DNA from: Porogramme epimiltina
Lineage: Eukaryota; Basidiomycota; Agaricomycetes; Polyporales; Polyporaceae
DNA: 26,457 bases
Assembly: GCA_900155495.1 (NCBI GenBank)
Contig: FTLJ01000194.1
Span: forward strand, 1 to 26,457
Direction of reading: 5' to 3'
In this document: in pieces, positions 10,046 through 20,049 of the stretch
Layout of the letters: each line of letters starts with the position of its first letter
Position numbering within the stretch: the first letter of the stretch is position 1
Position numbers and translations under genes: made by a program
Notes under the pieces: model-generated
Database searches by the model: none
The model's input: only the letters and a program-made list of their open reading frames with translations
Told to the model about the DNA's origin: nothing

Positions 10046-10641
10046 GCCCGTGGAGTAGGGGATGTTTCGTTCGCTGTGACTGAATCTTTATGACGATATT
10101 GTATGTTCCGTTGTTCGTTTTGCTCGGGCCTCGAGCGGACCTTTTTTCTTGTCCTGTCTGTGTAGTCTCTCGATTTGTCCCTCGCTCGTCCCGCTGCTCT
10201 CGATCGTTGTGCTTGCGCGTCATATATTGTAGTTTATCCACCAGTGTACAGATGAATACAAGCCGCGCTGGCCGTCTTGTTATCCTGGGTATCTAGAAAG
10301 GACGACAAGACATGGGTAAATAATCCACGGCCGCTGATCCCCTAGCACGCCGCTCCTAGGCTCCGACATGTCGGACGGAAGTCTGCGAACTGTCGACACA
10401 GGTGGTCCACGATGTAACACCTCGTTTGTTGTAGCCTGCCACTGGTTAACGCGCGAGGACAGGGGTGCACGGCGCTGGCGGTCACGTCATAGTACACGTA
10501 CGGGAGCAGTTCTCGCGCCAATGGAAGCGTGCTGATTTTTAGACGGTAGAGCGGGATCTTTCAATACACTGGGGGGCGAGGCAGCAATAAGCCCTCGCTT
10601 CCAGGCGGGGCGGACGGAAACGCTCACGTCCTCTCGTGATT
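10046..10641. other. Downstream flank of the SAP gene
   Basis: The first ~200 bases are T-rich and likely hold the 3' UTR of the gene ending at 10045. After that I see no gene or structured repeat. Confidence 0.35.
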
Positions 10642-11040
10642 TCACCGCCTCTCTTCGCCGGCACGGCGCTTCGGCCCCAAAGTCGCGCTCAGGCCGTTCC
10701 GTATCCGCCTCATCAGGTTCTGCCATCCAAACTATCAGCACATGTTTTCGGACCGCCGTGGATGGGGGCGCGAAGACGCACCGCGATCATTTCCAGCATG
10801 CGTGGTCTTCGCCGACGCTCCAAGAAAGGGGCATATGATACATACGGATGCGGCGGCTGTGGGCCGGAAGATGGGTGGTATGGTCGTCCGGAGGCGTGAT
10901 TAGTCTCGCCCCCTCCGATAATGTCCTCTTGGAGGAGGTCCTCTTCGGACGTCATAGGCTGTCCGTGAGGTCCGCAGGGGTCGGCCGAGGGCGGGGAGTC
11001 AGCGGGCGCGGTTGCTTCAGAAAATGGAAGGAAGGCGCCG
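10642..11040 (-). CDS. 3' end of an unresolved minus-strand gene (tentative)
   Basis: I do not recognise this protein. Two frames join through a plausible 50-nt intron (10732-10781, donor GTGCGT, acceptor CTGATAG). The upstream exon reads TSEEDLLQEDIIGGGETNHA and ends ERRRRPRMLEMIA. The last exon reads FGWQNLMRRIRNGLSATLGP and then a basic tail to a TGA at 10642. The helix that spans the junction and the basic C-terminus look like real protein. Upstream of about 11040 the frame closes. Protein-like segments in other frames up to about 11850 (for example SLLVLPPTFSDVPLAALPAS near 11410-11470) may be further exons, but I could not find a consistent set of splice sites. The start is unknown, and chance or a decayed gene is possible. 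Confidence 0.35.
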
Positions 11041-12724
11041 TAGCACCTGCGCACCGACCGGGAGGATGGTCATGTACTCTTGCCCGTTGCGAATTTCCAG
11101 AAGGGAGGAGCGGTCGCGATAGGAGGCGGTCGTCGACGCCGCCGTCGAGCGCGAGGAGATGCTGACCCGTCGGGATACAGGTACCATGGTGACAGTGTCA
11201 AGCTGAGCCTGCGAGGGTGCGGGCGCGGCGGCGTGTGCCCCGCGCGGGAGGGGTGCGGTGGGTGGCCCGAGGTGGCGAGGGCGCAACGCATACTGTGTCC
11301 GCGGTATATATGTCGTCAGCGATTTACGCAACGGGGCAGGCTGTACGAGGACTCACTGACGCCGTCTCCCATAGGACGGGACGCCCGGCGGAAAGGCTTC
11401 TAGTCGCTAGCGGAGGCAGGAAGAGCAGCCAACGGCACGTCGCTGAACGTGGGCGGTAGGACGAGCAGTGACGCAGCGGCTCGCCCGCGGGGCTGGTGCT
11501 TATAGCGATTGACGTGCGCAGCGATGGCGGGCCCAAGTCAGTGATGGGCACACTTTAAGGGGGCAATACAGGCTCCTGGGCCGCGTTCCCATGCCGCGGC
11601 ATCCGCACATTCCCCAGCCCAATCGAACTCGGGGGATCCATCTTGGGCGGTAGTGCGTCTTCCAGGACTCGCCGCAATGGCTTCTGAAGTCACCGCCGAG
11701 GATGCCCACGCGGCTAACAAGATGCAGAGGGCCCAGCTCAGGCCCTGTGAAGGACGTGACTGATGAGATGGCGGTCTATGCATACACTTGTCAGCGGAGC
11801 CCGGACATCTAGGGCCACGGGCCGCAGGGGCTGGATAGGAGCGCAACATCAGCCATGACAGAGGCGGAGTTTGACCTGATGGGAGGCGTCAATCTCGAAG
11901 TACTGTCCCATCGTCCGAGCTCACCAGAACGAGCCCGCGCGAGATTGATTTTGTTAATCCGGAGGCCTCACCGGAGCGCATGGCAGTGCAACTAGATGGC
12001 TCACCACCGCCACGAATGGCACGAGTCTTTCTCATGGAGTGGGCGCCCGTCAGAAGTGACGACAGTAGTTAGGGTGCACGATAGCATCACACGACGACAC
12101 GGGCGGACTCGTTTTGCCCGGCGGCTGCAGAGAGGCCGGATGCTCATGGGGAGAACGGACTGCCGTATTACCTTCCGCGCTCAAGGCAGCGACGCTCACG
12201 CTCAAGTTCCATTCATAGTCGAAGGCTGGTCGTTGATTAGATTCACAGGGGCTCGGCAACCAGGTCGAGCTTTAAGGTTCACATCGACAGCACCGTGGAT
12301 CATCACCCAGGATCCAGAACCTTAAGTGGGCGAGAAGGCGTCAGCGGAGACAGGCAAGGGGCACAGTAAACGATCTTACTTCACAATCTCATCATTAATC
12401 AGATATCTCCACGACTTCGTGGCCCTCGCCCCTCGGCGAGGCCCCTCGGTCGCCAGTCGGCCGTAGTGGCTGTGACAATGGCGGGATGTCGGGAAAGGGC
12501 TGCAGAGTTGCTTTCCTCCTTCCCGCGGCCCAGGTACTCGCTTGCGTGCTGGCCATTCCGCCTCCCTGGCCAAGAAACGGATCAGGGGGATCGACAGAGG
12601 GCCCACGGTGGACTTCAAGCCCTGTGTCATTTGTGACACTTGCTTGTCCCCTTGACACCTCGAGAACTGCGCGCGTGGCAAGCGCTTTCTCTCGGGACTT
12701 GTCCCTGTGTCCAAATGCACTTCT
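11041..12724. other. Unassigned interval
   Basis: No gene could be supported. 11041-11850 may contain the 5' exons of the tentative minus-strand gene ending at 10642. 11850-12724 shows only short frames without motifs, and its last part is probably the 3' flank of slx1. Confidence 0.35.
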
Positions 12725-14481
12725 CTATGAGAATGAAAGATGTCCTGCTGACGTGAGTGCGAACCTTGTGCCTCCGGATGTAGCGGGACCTCGCGCTCTC
12801 GGCCTTCCGTGGGCTTCTATTGAATGAGACGCTGGTTTGTGGGAGTGAGACGATTTGTGTGCGGTCACTGAACTCCGCGTGCACGGGTCAGTCCGAATTC
12901 CCCAGAAATTTCCCAGTACCATGTCCCACTCACCTAGTACGGCGGGTGACGAGTGCGGTTTCGAAGACGCCTTAGTAGGCAACCAGGGTGGGCGTTCATC
13001 GCCAGAGGACTGTTCTTCATCACAGCTACTGATCGCGTTGAGATCGAAGTACTCCCCCTCATCGCTTGAAGCACGGGGTGCAAGGGTCGACAGCTGGCGG
13101 GCCGACTTGGTCGCACGCGCGGCGCGTCCCTTCGGGCCCGGCTTCACCGACTTAGTTTTCTTCGTTCGAGGCGGTGCTAGGGCAGAAGGCTGCCCGGCGT
13201 CATTGTGTTGCATGTTGTCATCAAACAACTCTCCTGTGTCGTCTTCTTGGTCTTCTGGTTCCGCTTCTAGTGTTGCGCCACCTTCGCGCCGCCGAAAACA
13301 ACCCCGTATTACGTCGCCCCACAGTGTGTACGTGCCACATGAGCGGCATGTTCCGCCTCGTGGTATGATGTCTGCCCTGGATGGGCCTGGAGACACAGAG
13401 GCGGCTTCTGCGTGGAGAAAAGTACGAGAAAGACAAGAGAGATGGGACACGGCGGTGCACGATGATGCGGGACACAGCGCCGCAGTTAGGGGATCCTAGC
13501 CGGATTGAGTTCAGCTAATGAGCACACGCTCCCATCGCTGATGATTACTCACTACGTCGTGTTGAATGTTCTCCTGACAGATGGAACATCGCAGAGCACG
13601 GTCGGGAACAAAAATATCGGAAGCTTTGCGGAGGTGATCGGTGGTGAAGCGGTCTACGTCAAGAGGAAAAGGTCATCCCTTTATCCCGGTTGCCCGATCA
13701 AACACAAGAAAGACGCACGATCCTTTACGTCGATAGGCCCACTCCGTCCGTACCCGGCCTTACCCGATTTTCCGTCAACGCCTTCCAACTCTGTAACAAC
13801 TTCTAGCCCGGGTGGAAGCGCAGATGTGCTAGGGTCCTTGCCGGCATTTGCCCATGCCTTCTCAGCCTCTTCAGTAAAGAGGGTTACTCGCAATGGCCAA
13901 GTGTTGTACGGATGAGAAGTGAGCATGCTCCGTGCAACTCTGTGAGGGAAACACAATGTATCCAGGAATGGAAAAGTTTCAAATCATGTCGGCTTCCTGA
14001 TAACTGTAGGAGTGAATCTTACCGGACGCTCGCGCCAAAATAGCGAAGCTTTGCTGGATTGTTTCGACCATCTTCGTCACGGATATGGCGAGAGATGTGT
14101 GGATGCTGCCACGCCCATTCGAATTGAAGAGCCGCTAACTTCGATGGGAACCCGTGGACAATGAGTTGCATGGCCCACGGCCGGCTATGCCGTGTCTTCC
14201 ATGCACCCTGTGTAATTTCGCCGTTGTGTTGGCTGTGATTCGCGTAAGTGTGGATCTGAATGGTGGTGTGGTAGATACACGTTACCGGATACGTCGAGGT
14301 GGAGATGGCGTGCTCCCTATATATGTTCTATAGCACATTATGATCGCACTAGTTTTGACCTAGGAAACAAGGTTTAGACGTACGCGGTAGCTTTGGGCGT
14401 CCTTATGCTCTTTAAGAGGTAGCATGCGTAGAAAGCTGGAAACTGGTGTGATACTAAAGATGACTTTGTTGTACGTGGCAT
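12725..14481 (-). CDS. SLX1: Structure-specific endonuclease subunit SLX1
   Basis: SLX1 is the catalytic subunit that pairs with SLX4 in the nucleus to cut branched DNA such as Holliday junctions, 5' flaps and stalled forks. Six exons join in phase: 14384-14481, 14286-14327 (only 42 nt), 14023-14232, 13719-13939, 13553-13653 and 12725-13495, giving 480 residues. The GIY-YIG nuclease domain is clear: FYACYLLKS (17-24), [19 protein letters not shown] (34-52) with the likely catalytic Arg45, and [10 protein letters not shown] (82-91) with the likely catalytic Glu85. The C-terminal zinc-binding RING-like domain has CSIC (213-216), CPASSC, HLSCLS and [17 protein letters not shown] (274-290). An acidic, Ser-rich tail follows. 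A canonical donor and acceptor at 12868-12933 would remove a further 66 nt in frame, leaving 458 residues; I think that intron is likely real. The gene lies in tandem with tof1, 464 bp downstream of it. Confidence 0.93.
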
Positions 14482-14945
14482 CCCTTATTAATTCTGCTGG
14501 AAGTTCATCCGAGGGGCCCCTGAGGGAAGATGTTTGCTATATGCGGCAGCTAATCTAGCGGGTCGACTGTTATACATGGTACTAGTGCATCGCCAAAAAG
14601 CGTACCTATTATGGAGTATATGACTGGTTTGCAGTCGCAGTATCAAGTGCTGTAGGAAGTGGTGGTTGAGGAAAACCAGGTTCAACGCGCTGACGCCGAC
14701 ATGTTCGAATTTGTCCGGGATTAGGCGCCCGACGCCAGGTCCAGAAGTCCGGGCTTAGCAGCTTGCTCTAGGCTGGCTTCATTCGCCCGGTCTTCTGCAT
14801 ACAAATAGCACACCGCGTTTCCCACCAGGTACGAAAGGCACGACGAATAATGTCTCAAGTTTCGAACTGTGAGAGGTGGAAGGAAGGAAACGTTACTATC
14901 CTACACGAAGGTGCTACTACCGAACACTAATGACAAGTTGAGTCT
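14482..14945. other. tof1-slx1 intergenic region
   Basis: This 464-bp gap between the tof1 stop and the slx1 start should hold the 3' UTR of tof1 and the promoter of slx1. No other gene is seen. No clear TATA box was found close to the slx1 ATG. Confidence 0.5.
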
Positions 14946-17900
14946 TCACTCATCATCGTCAGAGACTACAAGTCGTGCAGGCCTCCTCTTTCCCGCTTTG
15001 ATTGCTCCCGATGAAAGAATTTCATCGTCGGACGGTACGAAAGAAGGTGCGCGAGAAGAATTTCGAGGGCTTGGGATCCCACCGGGACCAGGGGGCGATG
15101 TGCCCCCATCTTCATCAGGAGAAGCAGCCTTCGACGCCCGTGCTCGAGGACGAGGGCGTGGACGGGGCTTGGGTTTGGCGGTAGATTCTTCGCCGTCTGC
15201 GGGTGGAGAGGTGTCGGGGCTGGGCTCTGAGCGTGCTCGCTTCGGACTTCCGAACACGTCGAGCTCGCTCTCGTCCGAGTCGCTGGCGGCTTTCTCTGCT
15301 CCCTTGTCATTTGTCGACCCACCATCGCCCTCGTCTCCATCCGCGTCGCCGTTCTCCTGATCCCCCCGTTTGCGCCGCTTCTTCCCGCCCTTCTCGTCCT
15401 TGCCCTTACGTCGGCGCTTCTTCGTGCCGTGCGCGCGCATGTTTCCACCCTCCGCGAGAGCCTTGGCGTTCGTGCGCGCCCGCAGCTCGCGCTCGCGCTC
15501 CAGGAACGACTCCATGTCGCCCATCTCGGCGTCGCTGTCGACGATGAACTCGGCGGACTTGTACAGCTGCTTCTCCTTCCGTCGCTTCTCGCGCCTCTTC
15601 TTGTCCGCCGCCCGCTCCTCGTCGTCTTCCGCGTCCGAGTCGGGGGTAGGCGAGCGACGGCGGCGCACCCGGCGCCGTTTTTTCTTCTTGAGCAGTTCGG
15701 AGGACTTCTTGCCCTCGAGGTCTATGGGCCTCTCGAGGTACTGATTGATGATGTTTACGCTGCTTTGCAACTGAGAGGGGAGCACAACGGATGGGATGTA
15801 CCACTCCAGCTCATCCGCATCTGAAGACGAGAACACGGTGAGAATCACATCCGTCCAGATAGACTGATCAACTAACCCTCCTCCATGATCTTGAAGCTCA
15901 CTAACCGCCAGAGCAGTTTCAAATGAGGATTCTTGTTTGCCGCGTCTGCCTCCTCGTCGCTGACGTATGGAATTACTGTACACGCAGTAAGCAAATGGAC
16001 CTTTAACTCGTCCAACATACTTACGATAGTCGCTGATCTTCGCCAGTGCCTCAGCGGATGGGCCTCTGCGCTGCAGCACGGCCTGAATGTCTTCGTCGTC
16101 ACTTTCCATCTGGCTGAGGTCAATCGCCTTCGATGACGACCCGTCCACGTCAGCAATGATCCCTTGCCGTTGGTTGATACACAGTTGCAGGGTCTGCACG
16201 AATGCCACTGTGGTGAGTATTGTGAATAGCGGAACGGATATGAACAGAGACGTGCCTGCCGCGTCCACTCGATGAGCACCAACTTCCCCGCCTCTTGGAG
16301 CGCGAGCATCGCAATACCAATCTGCTCGCTTGGCGTGTAGCCCTTCTTGACGTACACGTCTTGTGGGAAGCGTTCGTCGAACGGTAGCCGCTCTGGACGT
16401 GGGCCGACCTCGTCGAGTTCCTTGCTCGAGAACTGCTTCCAGTGTCCGCGATTTTTTGGGAAGAACGCCTGCATATGTGCGTCAGCCAGCCACCGACCGG
16501 GAAATGTAAATGAGGCGCCGACTTACTTCGACAACAAGGAATGAGTCTTTTTCAACGGCCTTGAAGAATTGGCGCAACAAAAACTTGATCAAAGCGACGA
16601 GATCCTTGTACGGCTGATCCTTCGGGAGACTCTTCTCTTCCGCCATAATCTTCTTGAATAGGTACAATGTCGACACCTGGACTGCTGTAAGGAGCTACAT
16701 CCTAAACAGTGACAAAGAATAAGACATACCATAAAGTACAAACCTTCTGCTTTCTGCTTCACGGCTTGTCGGTGCATGAGACCCACAACACGCTTCATTT
16801 GCTCCGGGGATGTGAACTCGCGGTATCGCGCAAGGTACGCGAGCAGTGTACAAGTGACATCCGAATGCGCGAATCTCTGCCGAGGGACGTGAGTAGCCTG
16901 GCCTCCCAAGACAATGAAGACCTCCACTGCACCTGCTCAAACTGGTGGAAAGTGAACATCTGCTCGTTGATGATCTCCTCATCTCCCTTCTCCTCGGGTT
17001 CCTCTTCCACGTCTGGGACGCCTTCTCCTTCCGGCACAGATCTGCCTGCACGCGGCAATCAGCTACATTCATGCGACGAACAATATGAGAACTCACCTTT
17101 CTTCTTTGGTTTCGCCTTCTTCCTGACATACATATCGTTCCCACCCCTTCGTTTGCTCCATTTCTCAAGCATGCGGAGCAGGGCATACGCGAGGTAGACA
17201 CTGGCGTCGAGGTACGCGAGGCTTTGTTTTCCCTCCTTGTACGTTCGCACGCTCTCGAACGCGATGTCGAGAACCTCGCCGTTGTACACGATCTGCTGCT
17301 GCAGGACCCGCGCAGCCTCTGCGACGTCATCCTCGCCCGCGCGGTCCGCGTCTTGGAGAGCGAACGGGTCGTCTCCGCTCGCTGGCGGCGGGGCGGCCGT
17401 CATAGCTTCGAGGACAAGCACGAATTGCGTGAGGCACTCAACGCCCGCTTGGAGCTCGTTCCAGAGCTTGGGCTGAGGGCAAAAATCTAGATGAGGCGCG
17501 GCAGATGGAGATGCAAGGGGCGGCGGACCTTCTCATCCTGCGCCTCGCGCATTCGCCGGAGAACCCATACGATCCAGCCGCGGTCGGTCACTTCCGCGAT
17601 GTACCCGAATTTCCACTTCGCGCCATCGGCTTGACGTGAGCGTTCGCACAGGAAGAACTCGAGGAACCACTTCGTCACGTAGAGGAGACGCAGGTTGTCC
17701 TTCTCTGAGATCTTAGCGCGTTCCGCCTTGATATCTTTGAGCAGCGACGCCACAAGGGCTGCGTGGGCCGGGTGCTATTAGAACACATGATCGAAAGGAG
17801 GATGCGGATGGATGGACAACGCACGATTGAAGCTGTTCTCTATGAACGCCCGCGCGAGGGTCTGGAGGATCACCCGGGAGTCGAGAGAAAGGTTGTCATC

Positions 17901-19246
17901 CCGCCCGAGCTCGTCCACCTTCTTCCCGGGCGGCTTCCGCAGCTTCTTTGCCCGCGCCATATCCAGCGCCGCACCGGCGTCGATGGCCAATGCCTGTTGC
18001 CGATGGAAAACGTACGGCCTCGAGGAGCCCGCGTCGTCTTCAAGCGCCTGCTCATCACCTTCGGCCGGAGGTTTGGCCTTCTTGGGGTTGATGGTGACGG
18101 CGATGGTCGTCCCGAAGCGTGAATGGCGGGTGTTCGCATGTCGGGCAAAGTCGCGTTTGCGCTGGTCCTCCATGGCGAGTAGACTCGACAAATTCTTCGA
18201 GGTTTGCTGGTAAAATGTATGTAAGAAACCGACTTGTAGCGCGATTCACATAGTCAACCACACAATCCCGCTGTGGTGAGGCGAGCGGGACACTCATCCA
18301 ACCCGATGACCAGTCACCAACTCACAGCTCACAACTCCGAACAGGAGCTCGTGGTAAGGATGGAGAGTAGCAGGTGCGCCTCACAGATGGGTCGAAGACG
18401 GCACGAGTGTGACAAGCTCACCTTAGCCTGATCGCTGGCCAACGAGACCGGCTTTACGCCACGGAACAGTAGGTAGAAGATCTCCAGCACGAGCGAATTC
18501 CATTGGTTGAAAAGCTGGTCTGCAGCGGAGTTCGATGCGATAGTGAGAAGGAGGTCGATAAAGTGGGATTCGGACAAGCCCTTGATAAGCCGGGACTGGA
18601 GTGACGACAGCTCTGCTTGGTCCGCACTTCCATATGTGTTGGAGGGGAGGTCCTTGATGAAAGCGAGGTTGCGCACCAAGTGGAGGATCACGTTCACAAT
18701 CTGCACGTCCCGTTCCTTCCTCTCTTTCCCTTCTCTGGCTAGGCATGGAAGTATGATACCAAAGAGCGCCTTTAGCACACCCGGACGAAGTAGGGCAGCT
18801 TTATAGTGGAGGTGGGAAAGGAGGAGTTGAGTATAGTCCGCGCCCTTGTCGAACTGCTCGTCGAGCTCTTTGAGCTCTTCAGCCAGGTCTATTGGCCAAG
18901 TCATGGCGGTCATAAGGTCTGCGCAAGCAACTGCACGCTTGTCTTCTACGTGTCCCTGGCCTGCAGTTTGTAGGAGAATGGGAATGAGGTCGTTGGGGAG
19001 TACACGGGTATCCCAGAAGATGCGGGCGACAGTGCGGTCGTCATCCGTGTCGTCTTTTCGCCAGTACTTCTTGAGATCCTTGAGACATCCATAGCATTCA
19101 TCTCCCATGCTGTACACGCCATGTTCGTATCCTCCAAGGGCATCAACCACGCTCCGGATGGGTGGGTCCAGGATGGCACGGCGGTCGATGTACGGCTCGT
19201 CTCCGGAGTCCTCTTCTGAAGCGGATAGAGCATCCTCCTTTTCCAT
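14946..19246 (-). CDS. TOF1: Tof1/Swi1 (Timeless), replication fork protection complex subunit
   Basis: Tof1 (Swi1 in fission yeast) works with Csm3/Swi3 to stabilise paused replication forks and support the S-phase checkpoint. Eleven exons join in phase: 18422-19246, 17825-18206, 17529-17758, 17097-17472, 16933-17045, 16730-16876, 16527-16676, 16256-16468, 16025-16193, 15877-15975 and 14946-15820, giving 1192 residues, close to the yeast length. The TIMELESS domain covers about 30-300: VVDALGGYEHGVYSMGDECY, WDTRVLPNDLIPILLQT and ILHLVRNLAFIKD. Later come NTRHSRFGTTIAVTINP, RTLLxYLARY-type repeats (TLLAYLARYREFTSPEQMKR) and SDYLIPYVSDEE. The C-terminal 290 residues are strongly charged, with a likely nuclear signal (KKKKRRRVRRRR) and YKSAEFIVDSDAE. 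Ten introns are present; nine are GT...AG and the intron at 16194-16255 appears to be GC...AG. The first intron (215 nt) is long for this gene and could hide another small exon. Confidence 0.95.
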
Positions 19247-19368
19247 CGTGTCGGCTACACAGAGTAGTGGGAAGACAAGGGAGGAATGTGACGAGGTGGA
19301 TGGTGTCGAGGGGAGGTGGAAGGCCCCAGTCTAGGTAGCGTCGCGTGTGGGTCAGCGAGCCACCGTTG

Positions 19369-19374
19369 ACGCGT
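19369..19374. promoter_or_regulatory. MluI cell-cycle box (ACGCGT) upstream of tof1
   Basis: The palindrome ACGCGT sits about 125 nt upstream of the tof1 ATG. In yeasts the MBF complex (Mbp1/Swi6 family) binds this site to switch on G1/S replication genes. Two further CGCG-containing sites flank it (TAGCGTCGCGTG near 19336 and TTCGCGTC near 19393). Function here is inferred. Confidence 0.4.
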
Positions 19375-19406
19375 CGGGTCACTGCGTGACCGTTCGCGTC
19401 AGTGAT

Positions 19407-19412
19407 CACGTG
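19407..19412. promoter_or_regulatory. CACGTG E-box palindrome
   Basis: CACGTG is embedded in the longer palindrome TCACGTGA and lies inside a 6-bp inverted repeat (TCAGTG...CACTGA). It is the classic site for bHLH factors such as Cbf1. It could act on tof1 or on the divergent gene. Confidence 0.3.
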
Positions 19413-20049
19413 AGACACTGATGACAGAGTTGCTGGCACTTCCGCTTCTGAAGTGGATTTGATTATCTATACTTACCACTTGGCACAACCTTACGACATG
19501 GCATCCCAGAGGAAGTCTCAATTCAATTGTTGCTCATTTTCCGAAGACGTCACACCAACAGCACTCCCCCCAAGATGATCTACAGTATAATACATATTAG
19601 TAGTAAGTCGGCGTGTCCTTTGCGAACCCGGTTTGATGCGTATGTCCACAACGGACTAGCCTAGGCCCGAGGACTCGGGCATTGTCGTCGGGGTGGGAGT
19701 GTGGCAGACGAGGCGTGCATTGCTGACTGATTGAACTTTAGATACCGCCATATGGAGTCATTTCTAGGGGCAGCATTGCACTTTTTATCACTTAAGGACA
19801 ATACAGGACTTATGGAGAAGTCCCCGTGAGTCGCGGATATTGATAGCATACGTTTCGACTTCCCGTCATCATGATGTCCTAGACACCTGCAACAGCGCTG
19901 ACGGGCGCCCCTGACAGACGTCTTGCCGGTTTTATGACTTCCAGTAGTCTTTGTGCTCCGTCGTACCCCCGCCTCTCCCCCCACCACATTCCCGCTGTGA
20001 CTGTTGTACCACTGCACCCTCGAGGCCATTCCTTTTCTGCGGACCAGAC

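Larger units (their letters stand above)
19247..20049. other. Divergent promoter region between tof1 and the HET gene
   Basis: About 800 bp separate the two divergent starts. The tof1-proximal part holds an ACGCGT box, several CGCG cores and a CACGTG palindrome. The rest is less GC-rich and shows no gene. A frame open upstream of 20050 adds 33 Pro/Cys-rich residues to the HET protein but looks like leader sequence. Confidence 0.5.

Noticed and set aside
12855..13499. Plus-strand frame of 214 codons opposite slx1
   Set aside because: It lies antisense to the RING-like domain and acidic tail of SLX1 and carries no motif.
15370..15824. Plus-strand frames opposite the last tof1 exon
   Set aside because: They arise from the strongly biased Lys/Arg/Glu-rich coding sequence on the other strand.
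19951..20049. 33-residue N-terminal extension of the HET protein
   Set aside because: It is Pro/Cys-rich and unlike the family, whose proteins usually begin just before the xxLLxTxTxxL block that starts at 20050.
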